This document shows, in pieces, positions 45,609 to 56,737 of a stretch of 64,000 bases of DNA. The position numbers were made by a program, and so were the translations under genes. The stretch lies in contig BSBM01000151.1 in assembly GCA_027924585.1 (NCBI GenBank), positions 13,949,001 to 14,013,000 of the forward strand, in the 5' to 3' direction. Under the pieces are notes generated by a model that made no database searches, had not been told where the DNA came from, and saw nothing but the letters and a program-made list of their open reading frames with translations. Within the stretch, counting starts at the first letter, position 1, and each line of letters opens with the position of its first letter. The DNA is from Larix kaempferi (lineage: Eukaryota; Streptophyta; Pinopsida; Pinales; Pinaceae).

Positions 45609-46968
45609 ATGAGTCTAATGCGTTTGCCTTGTGTGAATGACAGGATGCTGTTGGTGCTTTGGCGAGAGCGGGATGTCCCAGATGACATAGTGGATGTCAT
45701 TCAGAGGGATCGGCATGTGCGGTCTACGTTGGGGTTGTGTGGGATGCTGAAGTTCGCACAGGTGCCTATGATGCGTTCAGCAACACTGTTGCTGAACCAA
45801 TTAGTGAGCTTTTGGGAGCCGAACATTCATGCATTCAAGGTGCAGGGAGAGAGGGTGGATCTCACCCTCGCGGATGTATACTTCTAGACGGGGTTGCCCT
45901 GTCTAGGTAGGGTGGCAGATACGTAGCCATGACTATCCGCAGATGTGGATATGGAGGATATGTTGGAGTGGTACTCGTTTCGGAGGCTAGGGTGCAGAGG
46001 AATGCACTCCGGGTGGTGGACCTGCGGGAGCCAGCAGTACAGGCAATCGTGGCGTGCATGGTTCGAGTTTTTGGGTCCCAATCACCTGAGAAGGTGTCCG
46101 GGGGCCAGACGCAACTGGTGGAGCAGGTGCTAGATGGTGTATATTAAGTGTGGGGCCAGATGTTCCTCACTTGTGTTCAGCGGTAGCTGACATCGATGAA
46201 GGAATCTAGCAAGGGATTCTGTTATGGATCCTTCCTGTGTGCCTTCTTCATGGATCGGGTAGCTACACTGTGGCCGTGGGTGCCGGTCAGGGCAGGTGGA
46301 CTGAAGGAGCCACGCATGGTGCGGTCGGGAGAGATGATGCGCCGACGCAGTGGCGGTGAGGTTGGGAGATACTTCACCTAGGAGCTCTACCTTTAATGGT
46401 TGCAGATGTCGCTGACACTGGATGATTATCCATGCAGGGATATGGACTACACTAGGGATCCGGAGGCACCACAGTTGCCAGGGAAGGCATGGGGACCAGA
46501 TGGTACGTATTGATTTGCTTGATTATTGTTGATGTCAAGTTTTATGTATGATACGTTTAAGATGTTGATATGCTATTACTGACTGATGTATGATCTACAG
46601 ATGTTGGCCCGAGACCACCACCAGGACATGCAGTGCGCAGGGTGCATGTGGCGGTACCAGCCTTGCCAGGCCGAGGGGAGGTGCGTCGACGGGACGTTGA
46701 TGGGACTCTGAAGTCCGTACGGATGCTTCTGGATCGGTTGCTGGTTGGAGTGATTGATGATGGGTGGCGGGATGTGGATCCGGAGGTGATTCAGGATTGT
46801 CTGGGGGCGCCACGGGAGTTCCGATCGATCGCAATCTGGGTGGCTATTTTGGCGGATAGGGGTCGGGCACAGGAGCTTGCAGAGGAAGAGGAGCTGCCCG
46901 AGGAGGAGCTGGGTGAGGACTTAGAGGCAGCTGATGCAGGCAGTGATGGAGGGTATGACTCTCAGTAG
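45609..46968 (+). pseudogene. Antisense ORF (aORF) of element B with an apparent intron
   Basis: From the ATG at 45609 (MSLMRLPCVNDRMLLVLWRE) the frame reads through GMLKFAQVPMMRSATLLLNQ, VSFWEPNIHAFKVQGERVDL and TLADVYF to TAG 45885-45887. Small shifts follow, with readable AVQAIVACMVRVFGSQSPEK, SKGFCYGSFLCAFFMDRVAT and a LPGKAWGPD end. An AT-rich 98-bp stretch bounded by GT (46503) and AG (46600) then separates this from DVGPRPPPGH... and the acidic C-terminal end EEEELPEEELGEDLEAAD, stop at 46966. The ORF is homologous to the antisense ORF of element C. It is probably a mobile-domain-like protein; function unknown. Confidence 0.65.
46503..46600 (+). other. Apparent spliceosomal intron in the aORF
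   Basis: GTACGT at the 5' end, a CTGAC/CTGAT branch-like element about 25 bases before the end, and CTACAG at the 3' end. The stretch is AT-rich inside GC-rich coding sequence, and joining its flanks keeps one frame (GPD-DVGP). The element C copy has DVGP preceded by TTTTGCAG at the matching place. Confidence 0.6.
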
Positions 46969-47099
46969 GGAGTGCAGGGGACTCCCGCCCGATTTTGTAG
47001 CTATGGCATGTATTCTATGACACGTATTGATGTATAGATATTTTTTGTATAACTGAGTACGGGAGTATTCAGGACATGTGTAGCATATTGACGTTTATT

Positions 47100-47260
47100 T
47101 TTTGATATATATATATATATATATATGCACATGGATGCACCTTTTTGCGATGATGATTTAGTGTACGCACGTGGATGTGCTTATGGCTTGTTATATGTTT
47201 GTATTGCACGTGGATGCAAGTAGTGTAGGATGATGGGCACATGGATGCCCCTGGCAATCC
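47100..47260. repeat. AT microsatellite and four small hairpin motifs between convergent ORFs
   Basis: An (AT)n run at about 47103-47126 is followed by TGCACATGGATGCA, GCACGTGGATGTGC, TGCACGTGGATGCA and GGGCACATGGATGCCC, spaced about 40-50 bases. Each can form a short stem around ATGGAT or GTGGAT. They separate the 3' ends of the antisense ORF and the aRNH. Confidence 0.6.
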
Positions 47261-47320
47261 TTTTGGATTTTTATATATTTTTGATGAGATGTGAGGGGAT
47301 GATGATGCATAATGGAGGTT

Positions 47321-47749
47321 TTACATGGTTTTATTGATGTGCCCATCTAGGATGTTGTTAGCCATTTGATCTGTGACACTATTCTGAGCTCTTGGGACAT
47401 GGGTGAATGTGATGGATTCAAATTGTTGGTTGAGTTGTTTTGTGCACAGGAATTTTCTAAAGAGGAAGGGATCACGCACCTGGTAATGGTTGTTGAGCTG
47501 GGAGATAAGTAGCTTGGAGTCAAGGAACACATGAAGGTGACATATGCCCATCTAGAGGGCAGCAGTCAGGAGGCTGGTCACAGCATCATACTCTGCCTAG
47601 TTATTGGTAGCAGCGCCTATACATATTCCGTCAAGGTGAATCAATTTATGTGAAGGGAAATATAAGACCCATGGGACAGAAGCCAGGTTTGGAGACCAGC
47701 GGCTTGCTCCATCATTGAATCCAATGTAATGAGGTGGAAGATGGTCCAT
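47321..47749 (-). pseudogene. Second, archaeal-type RNase H (aRNH) of element B
   Basis: The frame starts MDHLPPHYIGFNDGASRW at 47749 and ends at 47321. All four acidic positions are visible: Asp in FNDGAS, Glu in AEYDA, Asp in VFLDSKLL and Asp in VTDQMAN. The strings NNHYQVRDPFLFRKFL, ITFTHVPRAQNS and ANNILDGHI are typical of the aRNH that Tat elements carry after integrase. One TAG (47597-47599) lies at NN-AEY, where CAG is the likely ancestor. It sits about 100 bp after the integrase end and converges with the antisense ORF. Confidence 0.85.
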
Positions 47750-47852
47750 TTGTGATCATGCAAAAATTATGAATGTAAGATTGCGGTAAAAAAGGTGAAA
47801 AACAAAAAGAGAGCAAACTGTACAATATGGACCAATGGGGGCCGTGGGTTAT

Positions 47853-49298
47853 TTATGGATTAAAGCATTTAAGATACAACCCATTACGGGTGTTGCGCAA
47901 AGGGTGGCCATCTGAGTCAGTTAAAATGTATGCCCCATTGCCGAGGCAGGTCTGCACGATGTAAGGGCCTTGCCACATGGATTCAAACTTTCCTTTACCA
48001 GTCTTGTCGTGGGCTTGGTCATAGGCGAGGACGAGGTCCCCTTCATGGAAAGTGCAAGGGTTGACATGTTTGTCATAACCAGCTTTGGAGCGGTTCATGT
48101 GGAGAGTGGCACGACGGTCTTCATCAGCTTGTTCTAGTGATAGCAGACGTTGCTTGAGTGGGGAGGTGTCTGGGAGAAGCTAGATGTCGATGTGTAAGGC
48201 AGGTATCTGACACTCGATGGGGAGGACAGACTCTGCACAGTGAACTAAATGAAACAGGGTAAAACCAGTGGCGGTTTTGGTTGATGTACAGTAAGCCCAT
48301 AAGGCAGGGAACAACATGTGGTGCCAATTGGACTTATGCCAATCAACAGTGTGTTGGAGGATGGTTTTTAGAATTTTGTTAATGGCCTCTACTTGGCCGT
48401 TCCCTTGGGGGTAGTAAGCAGAGGAATACTGATGTTCGAACTTCAGTAGGGTGGATAACTCACGCCAAAGGGAATATTCGAAATGTGAACCATGGTCTGA
48501 GACCAACTGTTTGGGGACCCTGAATCGAGTGATAACATGGTTAAAAAAGAAATGGGCGGCAGTGTCAGCTTTACAATTGAAGGTGGGAATGGCTTCATCC
48601 CATTTGGTGAAGTAATCGACGGTGACAATGATGTACTTATGGCCATTGGTAGATGAGGGTTTACATTCCATGAAGTCGATGGCCCACTTACAAAAGGGGC
48701 CAACAGTGATGACTGGGTGTAATGGAGCGGGTGGTGTCCAGGCCTTGGGGGCAAAAAGTTGGCAATTATGGCAATGTTTAACCGCTTTGATGCAGTCAGT
48801 AAAGAGTGTGGGCCAGAAGTATCCGGCGCGGATGACCTTTTGGGTGGTGGCAATTCCAGAGAAATGTCCACCGCAGGCACCGCTATGATAGTCATTGAGG
48901 ACGTGTTCGGCTTCCTCGTGTGTAAGGCAACGATGGAGAATCATGTCAACCCCTCGTCGGTAAAGGACATCACCTAAGAGGAGATATGGAGAGGCCTGGT
49001 GATGGATACAATGACGTCCATCATGACTGATGTTGGGTCGAAACTTCTGCGTGGGAAGGTATAACAAAATATCACCATACCATGGGTCATCAGATGAGAT
49101 GATGAACAAGTGATTGTCGGGTAGCTCATCGGATATTTGTGTGGACGACAGAAGGGAGGGTAGATTAGTGATGATCTGGGCAAGCGCGAGGGATTTAGTG
49201 CTCTTAGGGGTTCTGAAAGTGAGGTCATATTCTTGGAGGATAATTACCCATTTAGCAACGCGGCCTTGTAGGAGGCATCGGTTTAAGAGATAGACCAT
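47853..49298 (-). pseudogene. Integrase of element B
   Basis: After the RNase H tail (VYLLNRCLLQGRVAKWVIIL) come HSGACGGHFSGIATTQ and CHNCQLF (zinc region), then Asp in WAIDFMECKP, Asp in VSDHGSHF and Glu in GQVEAINK, and the C-terminal part GDLVLAYDQAHDKTGKGKFE with GPYIVQTCLGNGAYIL. The DDE triad and zinc ligands look intact. TAG 48180-48182 is the only stop between core and C-terminal part. This is the best-preserved integrase in the window. Confidence 0.93.
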
Positions 49299-49823
49299 GG
49301 GGTTGGAGTCGGCGACAACGGTAGTATGACTGAGTAAAATGTAGTGTCACAATTTTTGTACGGAAAAGACCACAGCAAGGGCTAGTCTTTCCTCATATGG
49401 GTAACATAGGGGTGGGCTAGACAAGGTTTGGATGACGTAGTAAATGACATGCTCCTGGTGAGCGGCGTCTTCTTGAACAAGGACTCCGGACACGGCATAA
49501 TCGGATGCCAAGACGTAAAGGATGAAGTCTTGAGAGAAATCCGGAGGGGAGATCAAAGGGGCTTGTGTGAGAGCTTTCTTGAGGGCTTCGAATGCAGCTT
49601 CTGCTTGCTCATCCCAAATAAAGGGTATGTGGGTACGAAGCAGGCGTAAGAAACCATGAACGGTGGTGGCATAATCAAGAACGAAGCGACGGAGGAAATT
49701 AGATCGCCCCTGTAGACTCTGGAGTTGCCGAAGCATGCGAGGAGAGGGAAGGTCTATGATGGCTTGGAATTTCAGGGGATCAATAGCAATTCCTTTCTGG
49801 GAAACAATGAAACCCAACAATCA
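49299..49823 (-). pseudogene. Pol-internal RNase H of element B, first catalytic Asp lost
   Basis: The frame reads LLGFIVSQKGIAIDPLKFQ, NFLRRFVLDYATTVHGFL, then FILYVLASDYAVSGVLVQED, VIYYVIQTLSSPPLCYPYEE and RLALAVVFSVQKL. The residue aligned with the first catalytic Asp is Leu. TGA 49347-49349 aligns with CGA in A, and TGA 49821-49823 aligns with CGG in A. Confidence 0.85.
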
Positions 49824-49922
49824 GCCTGCCAGAACGCAAAAGACACACTTGTGTGGGTTCAAGCGGATTTCATATTTGCGACACCACAGAATGACTTGTT
49901 GGAGGTCATTCAGGTCGTCTGA

Positions 49923-51179
49923 TCATTTCTGGGAGCGAGCTGTAAGATCGTCAAGATAGACTAGCAGGATATGGACCAAGTTGTGAAAACAATAGGTCAT
50001 GGCCCGCTGGAAGGTGGCACCAGCATTTTTGAGGCCAAAAGGCATGACGCGATAGGAAAAGGTGCCCCATGGGGTGGTAAAGGTAGTCTTGTACTGATCC
50101 TCCTTACGGATCTGAATCTGGTTGTATTCGAAAAAACTGTCCATGAAAGATAGGACTTCATGCCCCAAACACGCATCGATGAGTTGGTCAATAAATGGCG
50201 TGGGGAAGTTGTCTTTGGTATAGGCTCGTTTTAAATCATGGAATTCAGTACATACTCTGATGGTGCCTTGTTTCTTGTTAATAGGGATGGGGTTTGAAAC
50301 CCAGGTGGTATATGCAATAGGATAAATGAATCCTGCTTTGCGAAGTTTCTCAATCTTTGCTTTAATAGTGGGGAGCTTTGAGGGATGAATGGGGCATTGT
50401 TTCTGGCGAACGGGGGGTACATCTGGCCATGTGTCAATGTGGTGTTCTATAATAGTGGGGTCGAGACCAGGCATCTCAGTATAGGACCAGGAAAAGACAT
50501 CACAGAACTATTGGAAAAGTTTTTTGTACTCTCCAATCTCATACTCACTGTAGGAGGCTCCTAATGTAATGATTTCAAGAGCACTAGGTGGGTCAGAGAT
50601 ATCGATGTGGATTACAGGTGAGATGTTAGCCATGTTACCCTCCTCAAAGGCATCAGGAGCGGGAATGGGATCCTTAAACTAGTCGACTTTGGCGGGAAGG
50701 AAATCTTTGGATTCAACCACAAATTGGGTAGCTGTGGTGGAGGAGGACTCTTTTGGGAGGAAATAGGAACGATGGTGCATGTCTTCCCAGGGATAATCTG
50801 GAGCAGTGAGAGCCTCTAGAATCTCCTCATCATTGCGGAAACTTTGAGTTGTCAAATCGGTTGACGAGGGAGTGGTAGTCGAAGAGATCATATAAATGGT
50901 GTTAATCTCTCCGGATGAGGGTGATACTGGGGGGTGGATCTCCTCAATTGTGGGGGGTGCCGTCTCAAGGTCCAAATTATTCATCTCGTAGAGAGCTACT
51001 CTGTAATCTAGGAGATCAGGACAGTGATGTGAGTAATGGCCGTAAATACTACATATTGCACAAGGGTGGTTGGAATGCAGTGATTTATCACGAGGCTTAG
51101 GGGTTGGATCGAGTTCGACAACTGGGATGTTGGCGTCATCGTCAAGCATTTGCATGTGTTCCTGTAATGTAGGTAATTA
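49923..51179 (-). pseudogene. Linker knuckle and reverse transcriptase of element B
   Basis: The linker carries CAICSIYGHYSHHC, a full CX2CX4HX4C knuckle. RT motifs follow: VSNPIPINKKQGTIRV, CTEFHDLKRAYTKDNFP (the usual TDFRDLN is altered), FMDSFFEYNQIQIRKED, WGTFSYRVMPFGLKNAGATF and the active site LLVYLDDLTARS. Stops at 50508-50510, 50679-50681 (TGG to TAG) and 49923-49925 (CGA to TGA) interrupt it without frameshift. Confidence 0.9.
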
Positions 51180-52700
51180 TGGACATTGATGAGTCGGATG
51201 GCCTAACTCATCACATAATGAGCATTTGGGAGGAGCACGAAACACGGGGGGGTTTTCAACTATTTTCGACGGGGGTACAACAGTGTATGGTTGTGGGCCT
51301 ATGCCCCCAGTGTGCTTCATAAGAGGGGGGGGATTCATAGATGACGAAGGGGTAGTGACACTGGGAGGTGGTTGACTAGTAGTGGCAATGGGTTGCACTG
51401 GTTGTAGGACAACATTTGGTGTCGGCGGGGGAACGGGAGGCAAAATATACCACACAGGTAATCCTAAGGTTAACTCGGGGAGGCTAAGAGTAGCCATAAA
51501 TGGGGCGCTTACTACTCCCAAGGGAGGGAATATGAAGGGGATTGTGTGGATGGGTGTAACACCAATGTGACTAGGTACCAATGGTGTTTTGGGTAACAAG
51601 GGCGGTTGATTGTTGGGTGTTTGTGTCTTGTGGGAAAGGGTACATAGGCCAGATACTTCGGTCGCAGGTGACGGGGGTGGAATGGATTGGAATGTTGAGG
51701 TCATAGATGTATCTGAGTAAACTCCGGGTCCCACAGAGGAAACAAATGAGGTAGTTGCACCACAAACAGGTTGTTCAACCATGGGGAGGACATTTTTGGG
51801 TGCAGCAGGGGCATTAGGATCATAATAGGTGAGTTGATTGACCTTGACCACGCGTCCATCATGGGGGAACATCATGGTACGAAAAACAGATGAGGCAACC
51901 ACCCTCATGGCATACATGTAACTGCGGCCAAGTAAGAGGTTATAATCAAGTTGGGCATTGATGACCTCTATGACAATGAGCACGGTTTTTCTAGCCAACT
52001 AGACGGGGACATTAGCTAAGAGACCTTGGGGTTGAGCCGAACGACAGTCGTAGGCTCGCAACACAGTGGTGGACTGCTGGAGAGTAGGGGATCCCAACTT
52101 CTGCCAAACGAATGTGGACATAACGCATGTAGAGGCACCTTCATCGATAATACACTGATGGATGACAAGATTTTGAACGGAAACAGAAACTTGGAGCGCT
52201 AAAGTGGAAGGCAGGCATGGTTCAGACTGGTCGAAATCGAAGGCCATCAGTCGTGAATCATTTGGGTCAATAGCACCAATGGCAGAGAGGAAATTCTTGT
52301 GCTGTGAAGGACAATTTTTTAAGACTTCTAACGCAGACATGGCTGCGGTAGACTGGGCTAAGTCATCTACAATGTTGTAATTTGACGCAGCGCGAGCAGT
52401 GGGATTATTGTTGATGCGACGAAGTGGGAAGCGAGGTGCTATGGAGGTGCCATCGAGTGGAGCCGGAGGTATATGTAACGTCTAATCAGTGGGATGAGCG
52501 TTAGTGTTTTTTTCGGCGGGAGGGGCTTCAGGGGTGGAGCCATATTGGTTCCGACGGGTTTGGAGGTTGACATCGACGGATGACATCATTAACAAGTGAT
52601 GGGTACCTGAGTCTAACATTCGTTGATTAGGAACGACATAAGTGATCTGCTGTTGTGGTGGTGCGTTGCCTTGAGGGAGAGCCAATGGCTGAGTGTTCAC
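51177..52700 (-). pseudogene. Protease region of element B
   Basis: MSALEVLKNCPSQHKNFLSA leads to the active site CIIDEGASTCVMSTFVWQKL and to LDYNLLLGRSYMYAMR. A Pro-rich linker passes LTLGLPVWYILPPVPPPTPN without a break, unlike element A, and ends at CSLCDELGHPTHQCP. TAG codons at 51999-52001 and 52482-52484 align with CAG codons of A; TAA 51177-51179 aligns with CGG. Confidence 0.8.
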
Positions 52701-54510
52701 TATGCCTTGGGTTGGTAAGGGGTTTTACAGCACCAAAGGTTGATGCTGAGGTGGTGGGGGGTTGGGTGGCGCCTGAGGAGCCACGTGCCCTTGGCGATGG
52801 GCATCATCAGTCCAGAGTTGCTAAGCTCGCTCCAAATGTGGGAAAGCATGTGTGTAGTGGCCATAGACCCCGTAAATAGAACAAGGATGGTTTGTTCGCA
52901 AATTAGGATTTTTGGCCTGCTTGGGCGGCCGATCAGGGTTCTGGTTGGAAGGTGCCGTGTTATTGTTGTTTGGGGGATTGGGAGGTTGACCGCCTTGGTT
53001 TGGAGGTGGGTTATTCCCATGGTTACGGCCTTTGCCACGGTTTTGCTGGCCCTGTTGGTGCTGGTTATTTTGGTTCTGCTATGGATTCTGTTGGGCGTAC
53101 ACTTGCCCTTCGGCAGCAGGTGGGTTCTGGGGTTGTGCAGGTGCGGGACAGGCTGTAGTGGATAATAAGTAGGTGGAGGCAGTGCAGGTGCTGAACCTTG
53201 TGGGGGTTGCTGATACGTGTGCAGAATGAGTTGTGGGTTTTCCGCAGGGGCTGCCTGTGGAAGGTAATAAGCAGGTTGGGCTTCATACGACACAGGAGTT
53301 GGGGCAGCCTATGTGTGGTAATATGGCTGAGGTGCGACCGAGGGGGCATAAGCGGGGGATGCATGACCAAATCACTGAGGTGGACATGAGGGTCCATGGG
53401 AATGGTGGTGATGTGCCATGGGAGCATACGAATTAGTTGCTCTGGACTGAGATGTAGCCCGCGAAAGATCGGGGCTATGGCTAGGACGTGCTATGGAAAA
53501 GGGTCGAAGATGCGAGACAATACGGCCAATGATGCCATCTGCGGCATGGGATGCCCCCGACGCATCATGTCGGGAGGAATCGCTGCGAGGGGCATCAAGT
53601 ATGATGGAATACAGATAACCCGACTGGGCATAAATAAGGTCAAATTGCTGGGCTTTGAGGATGGCCTCTTCTTCAGACTGGGGTCATTCAGATGCCACAT
53701 CCTTGGCAATGACAGGAAGGAGGGATTTTAGAAACCAATCTAAGAAGATACGGTTGTCTAACTTGATTTTGCATAGGATTCGACATCGACGCCACTCATG
53801 AATGTGGTCAGTGATGTGGGTAGCTGTGTTCTGTCTGCAAGACAGTAGGATCTCAACTGCCGCGTCATAGCAGACAGGTAACTGAAAGAACTACAAAAAA
53901 GTCGAGGCAAGGGAAGTAAAGGTGGCATGGGTCCCATGGGGCTACTCGATGTACCACTTAGCTGCAGAGCTAGTGAGGGTGCGCTGTAACAGACGGAGGC
54001 GGATAGAGTCATCCACTATGGAGTTGGAGGAACACCATAGATGGAAGGACATAATATGGTTCTGGGGGTCTTCACCTGTCTTGCCCTCAAACTTAGGGAT
54101 GTCGGAGGGGAGCTTGGTGGGCATGTGAGGCCACGCAGGGTCATGTCTAATGGGATCGTTAGTCAGTCTAGCTAGGTCAGGAAGGTTGAGACTAGCCATG
54201 AATGGCAAACTAGTAGAAGGATGTGACATACTATCGGTTGTGACCATGTTGGGGCCAATGCCCCCAAGTGGAGGGGCTGGGTTCGAGATGTTGCCCCCAA
54301 GTGGAGGGACGGTCTTGCATCGCCAAGGGTAGTGTGAGTCACTGATGGAGTGGCAATAGGTATGACAACTATTGGAATGGGTGCAGTGATCACAATGGTA
54401 GATGTGGGACCCATCGAGGGCATACCCAAAGCAGGTGTGGTAGCTGTTGTGGTGGTGGATGCTCCACCAATAGTCCCTACAAAGAAAGGGGTGGAAGTCA
54501 TGCCAGCCAT
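52700..54510 (-). pseudogene. gag of element B
   Basis: MAGMTSTPFFVGTIGG at 54510 matches the start of A. The core has NLPDLARLTND, PKFEGKTGEDPQNH, RLLQRTLTSSAAKWYIE and QNTATHITDHIHEWRR. A Pro/Gln-rich tract follows, and the gag knuckle is damaged (CSIYGVYGHYTHAF). Stops lie at 53942, 53891, 53684, 53372 and 53309; four of these five align with Gln or Arg codons in A and the fifth (TGC to TGA) does not. A short deletion near 54.30 kb and a shift near 52.7-53.1 kb change frame. Confidence 0.8.
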
Positions 54511-56736
54511 GGGGCTGGTTGGTGCAATGTAAGTGGGGTTCTCAGACTCTACCTCAGAATCAGAGGTAAAATAAGGGGCGTCTAGATTGGGTGACGGAGT
54601 TCTATGCCATTGACAAGTGGATTCAAGTGATAAGGCTTGAGATCTATGATGAGTGGTGTCAAGTGATGAAGATCTACGTCTATGACGGGTGATGTTAAGT
54701 GAACCGTGCTGTGGGGGCTCTCCCTGGAGGCATCAAGAATGTCTCGGGGACTCAATGGTGACAGATGGTGTCAAGTATCTGGGGGTTGTGTTAAGTGAAA
54801 AATAGCTCAAAAACCCTAATACAACCGAGTGTGCAGAAGGAGAGCTCAAAAAATATGGCACTCAGGCCAACAACCAACTCAAAACACTAACTGTAACAGC
54901 TATGCTACAATAAGTGGAGTATCAACAAAAATGGTCAGAATACCAACAAGCATAAGGTTTCCTAGAAAATAAAAATAGTGGATTCGCTAGACCAAAAGGA
55001 GGTAAGGAAGCATGCAAACACCTAGCTAAATAGTATTCTGACTCAACTAGACATATCCTCTGCAAGGTGATGAAATCCAAGTCAGAAAATATGGATAGTA
55101 GAGCCAAGTGGCTAAAGATATCCCCCTACCGAGAGGGACACTGGGTAGAAAATCCTAGAAGAAAAGCAACTAAGATGCCCCGTTCATGACATGTTCGGTT
55201 GGGTGAATATGTCGTTTGGTTCTATCGCCGCTATATCCCCATACAGGTGATACACCGAGAACTGCGAAAGGTATCCTTCAGTTACTGAATGGATTGCGGT
55301 ATTCCACTCAGGCTTCCGGAACCAGTCTGGCGACTTCAACCCTCCTAGGGGAGAGGCCTTCCTGATAAATTGGTTTTAAACCGTGTCAAAAAATACTAGG
55401 GTATTTTGGTTCCCTAATGGACAACAACTATGTCTCAAGTGTAAGCAACCGAGGGGTGTTATTTGGATGCCTATCCCCCCGATCCTACCTAACTACAAAA
55501 ATTCTTATGTGTTCCCCAAGTGGGGTTAGAATGTTGGTTGTGTTAAGTAGTATTATAGGGCTCACTTGAATTAGGTGATAGAGTCTGTGTGTGTGAGATG
55601 ATGAACCCAAGTAAAAGTGCCATGGGGTGGGCAACTTTCTAACTAAAAATAACAATACAGAATTTAAACTTTTGAAATGCAAAATTTTCTCTTTTCAATT
55701 AAAATGCTGAATTTTTTTTTTTAAATATTCTGTAAATGGAACAGAAATAATACTGCAGAAAAAAGGCTGTAGGGAAGTATGGCTGCAGATAGGACAGATG
55801 GCTATGCAGGTGCAAAAAATATTGTAGCAAAGTCCTGGGTTCAAAACAGTGAAAAAAGTGCAGAAAACAAACCGCGGGTCTGTGGCAAATCTGGGCGTTC
55901 TGACCGCGAGAAACAACTCAACAGTCGCGGATGGGTTGTGGGATTTTGGCCGAAAGACGCAGTCAGACCGCGGGAAAAAGGTTGAAAGTCATAGGCAGGT
56001 TGCAGGAAAATGGTTGAAAACCGCAAGCGAGACACGGAAAAATGGCCTAAAGACGCAGGCGAGTTGCAGAAAAATGGCTGAAAGCCGCAAGCGGGACACG
56101 AGAGAAAGGCCAAAAGACGTAGGCGGGTTACAAGAAAATGAATGAAAGCTGCAAGCAGGACGCGGGAAAAAGGCCGAAAGGTGCAAGCGGGTTGCAGGAA
56201 AATGGCTGAAAGCCGCAAGCGGGATGCGGGAAAAAGGCCGAAAGGCACAGGCAGGTTGCAGGAAAATGGCTGAAAGCCGCAAGCAGGACACGGAAAAAAG
56301 GCCGAAAGGCGCAGGCAGGTTGCAGGAAAATTGCTGAAAGTCGTAAACGGGACGCGGGTAAATGGCTGAAAGTCATAGGCAGGTTGCAGGGAAATGGCTT
56401 AAAGCCGCAAGCGGGACGCAGGAAAAAGGCCGAAAGACACAGGCGGGTTGCAGAAAAATGGCTGGAAGCCACAGACGGCCCACGGAAAAATGGGTTAACA
56501 GCCTGGAAACCGCCTTTAGGTCATTGGAAACAGTCTGAGAGCCGCGGTCGGATCGCAGGTAAATGCCTGAAAGACGTGGTCGGAACGCAACTGTGGGGGG
56601 AAAAAGATGCGGTTTACGGCAGCCGAAAGGGACAGCTGAAAGGAAAAAACAAAAAAATATTACAGAAAATTAAAAACGTTTAAAACTTTAAAATTATAGC
56701 CAGAAATTCAAAGGAACACAAGGGAAGTCGCCAAAA
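54511..56736 (-). other. Leader of element B with a 64-bp higher-order minisatellite
   Basis: Between PBS and gag. At 55975-56490 lie eight copies of a roughly 64-bp unit (GGTTGCAGGAAAATGGCTGA type). Each unit is a dimer of two related 32-bp halves: one begins CCGCAAGCGGGACGCGGG, the other GCGCAGGCGGGTTGCAGG. Because 64 is not a multiple of 3, the long ORFs over it are translations of repeats and not genes. The stretch 54.8-55.97 kb aligns with the A leader. Confidence 0.8.
56722..56733 (-). other. Degenerate primer-binding site of element B
   Basis: Four bases inside the 5' LTR the minus strand reads TGGCGACTTCCC, which shares TGG-GACT-C with the tRNA-Arg-type site of element C. Beyond these bases the match is lost, so the assignment is tentative. 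Confidence 0.5.
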
Positions 56737-56737
56737 C

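Noticed and set aside
55841-56472. Overlapping ORFs rich in FSCNPPA / SAIFLQPACAF peptides
   Set aside because: They are three-frame translations of the leader minisatellite and carry no conserved start or domain.
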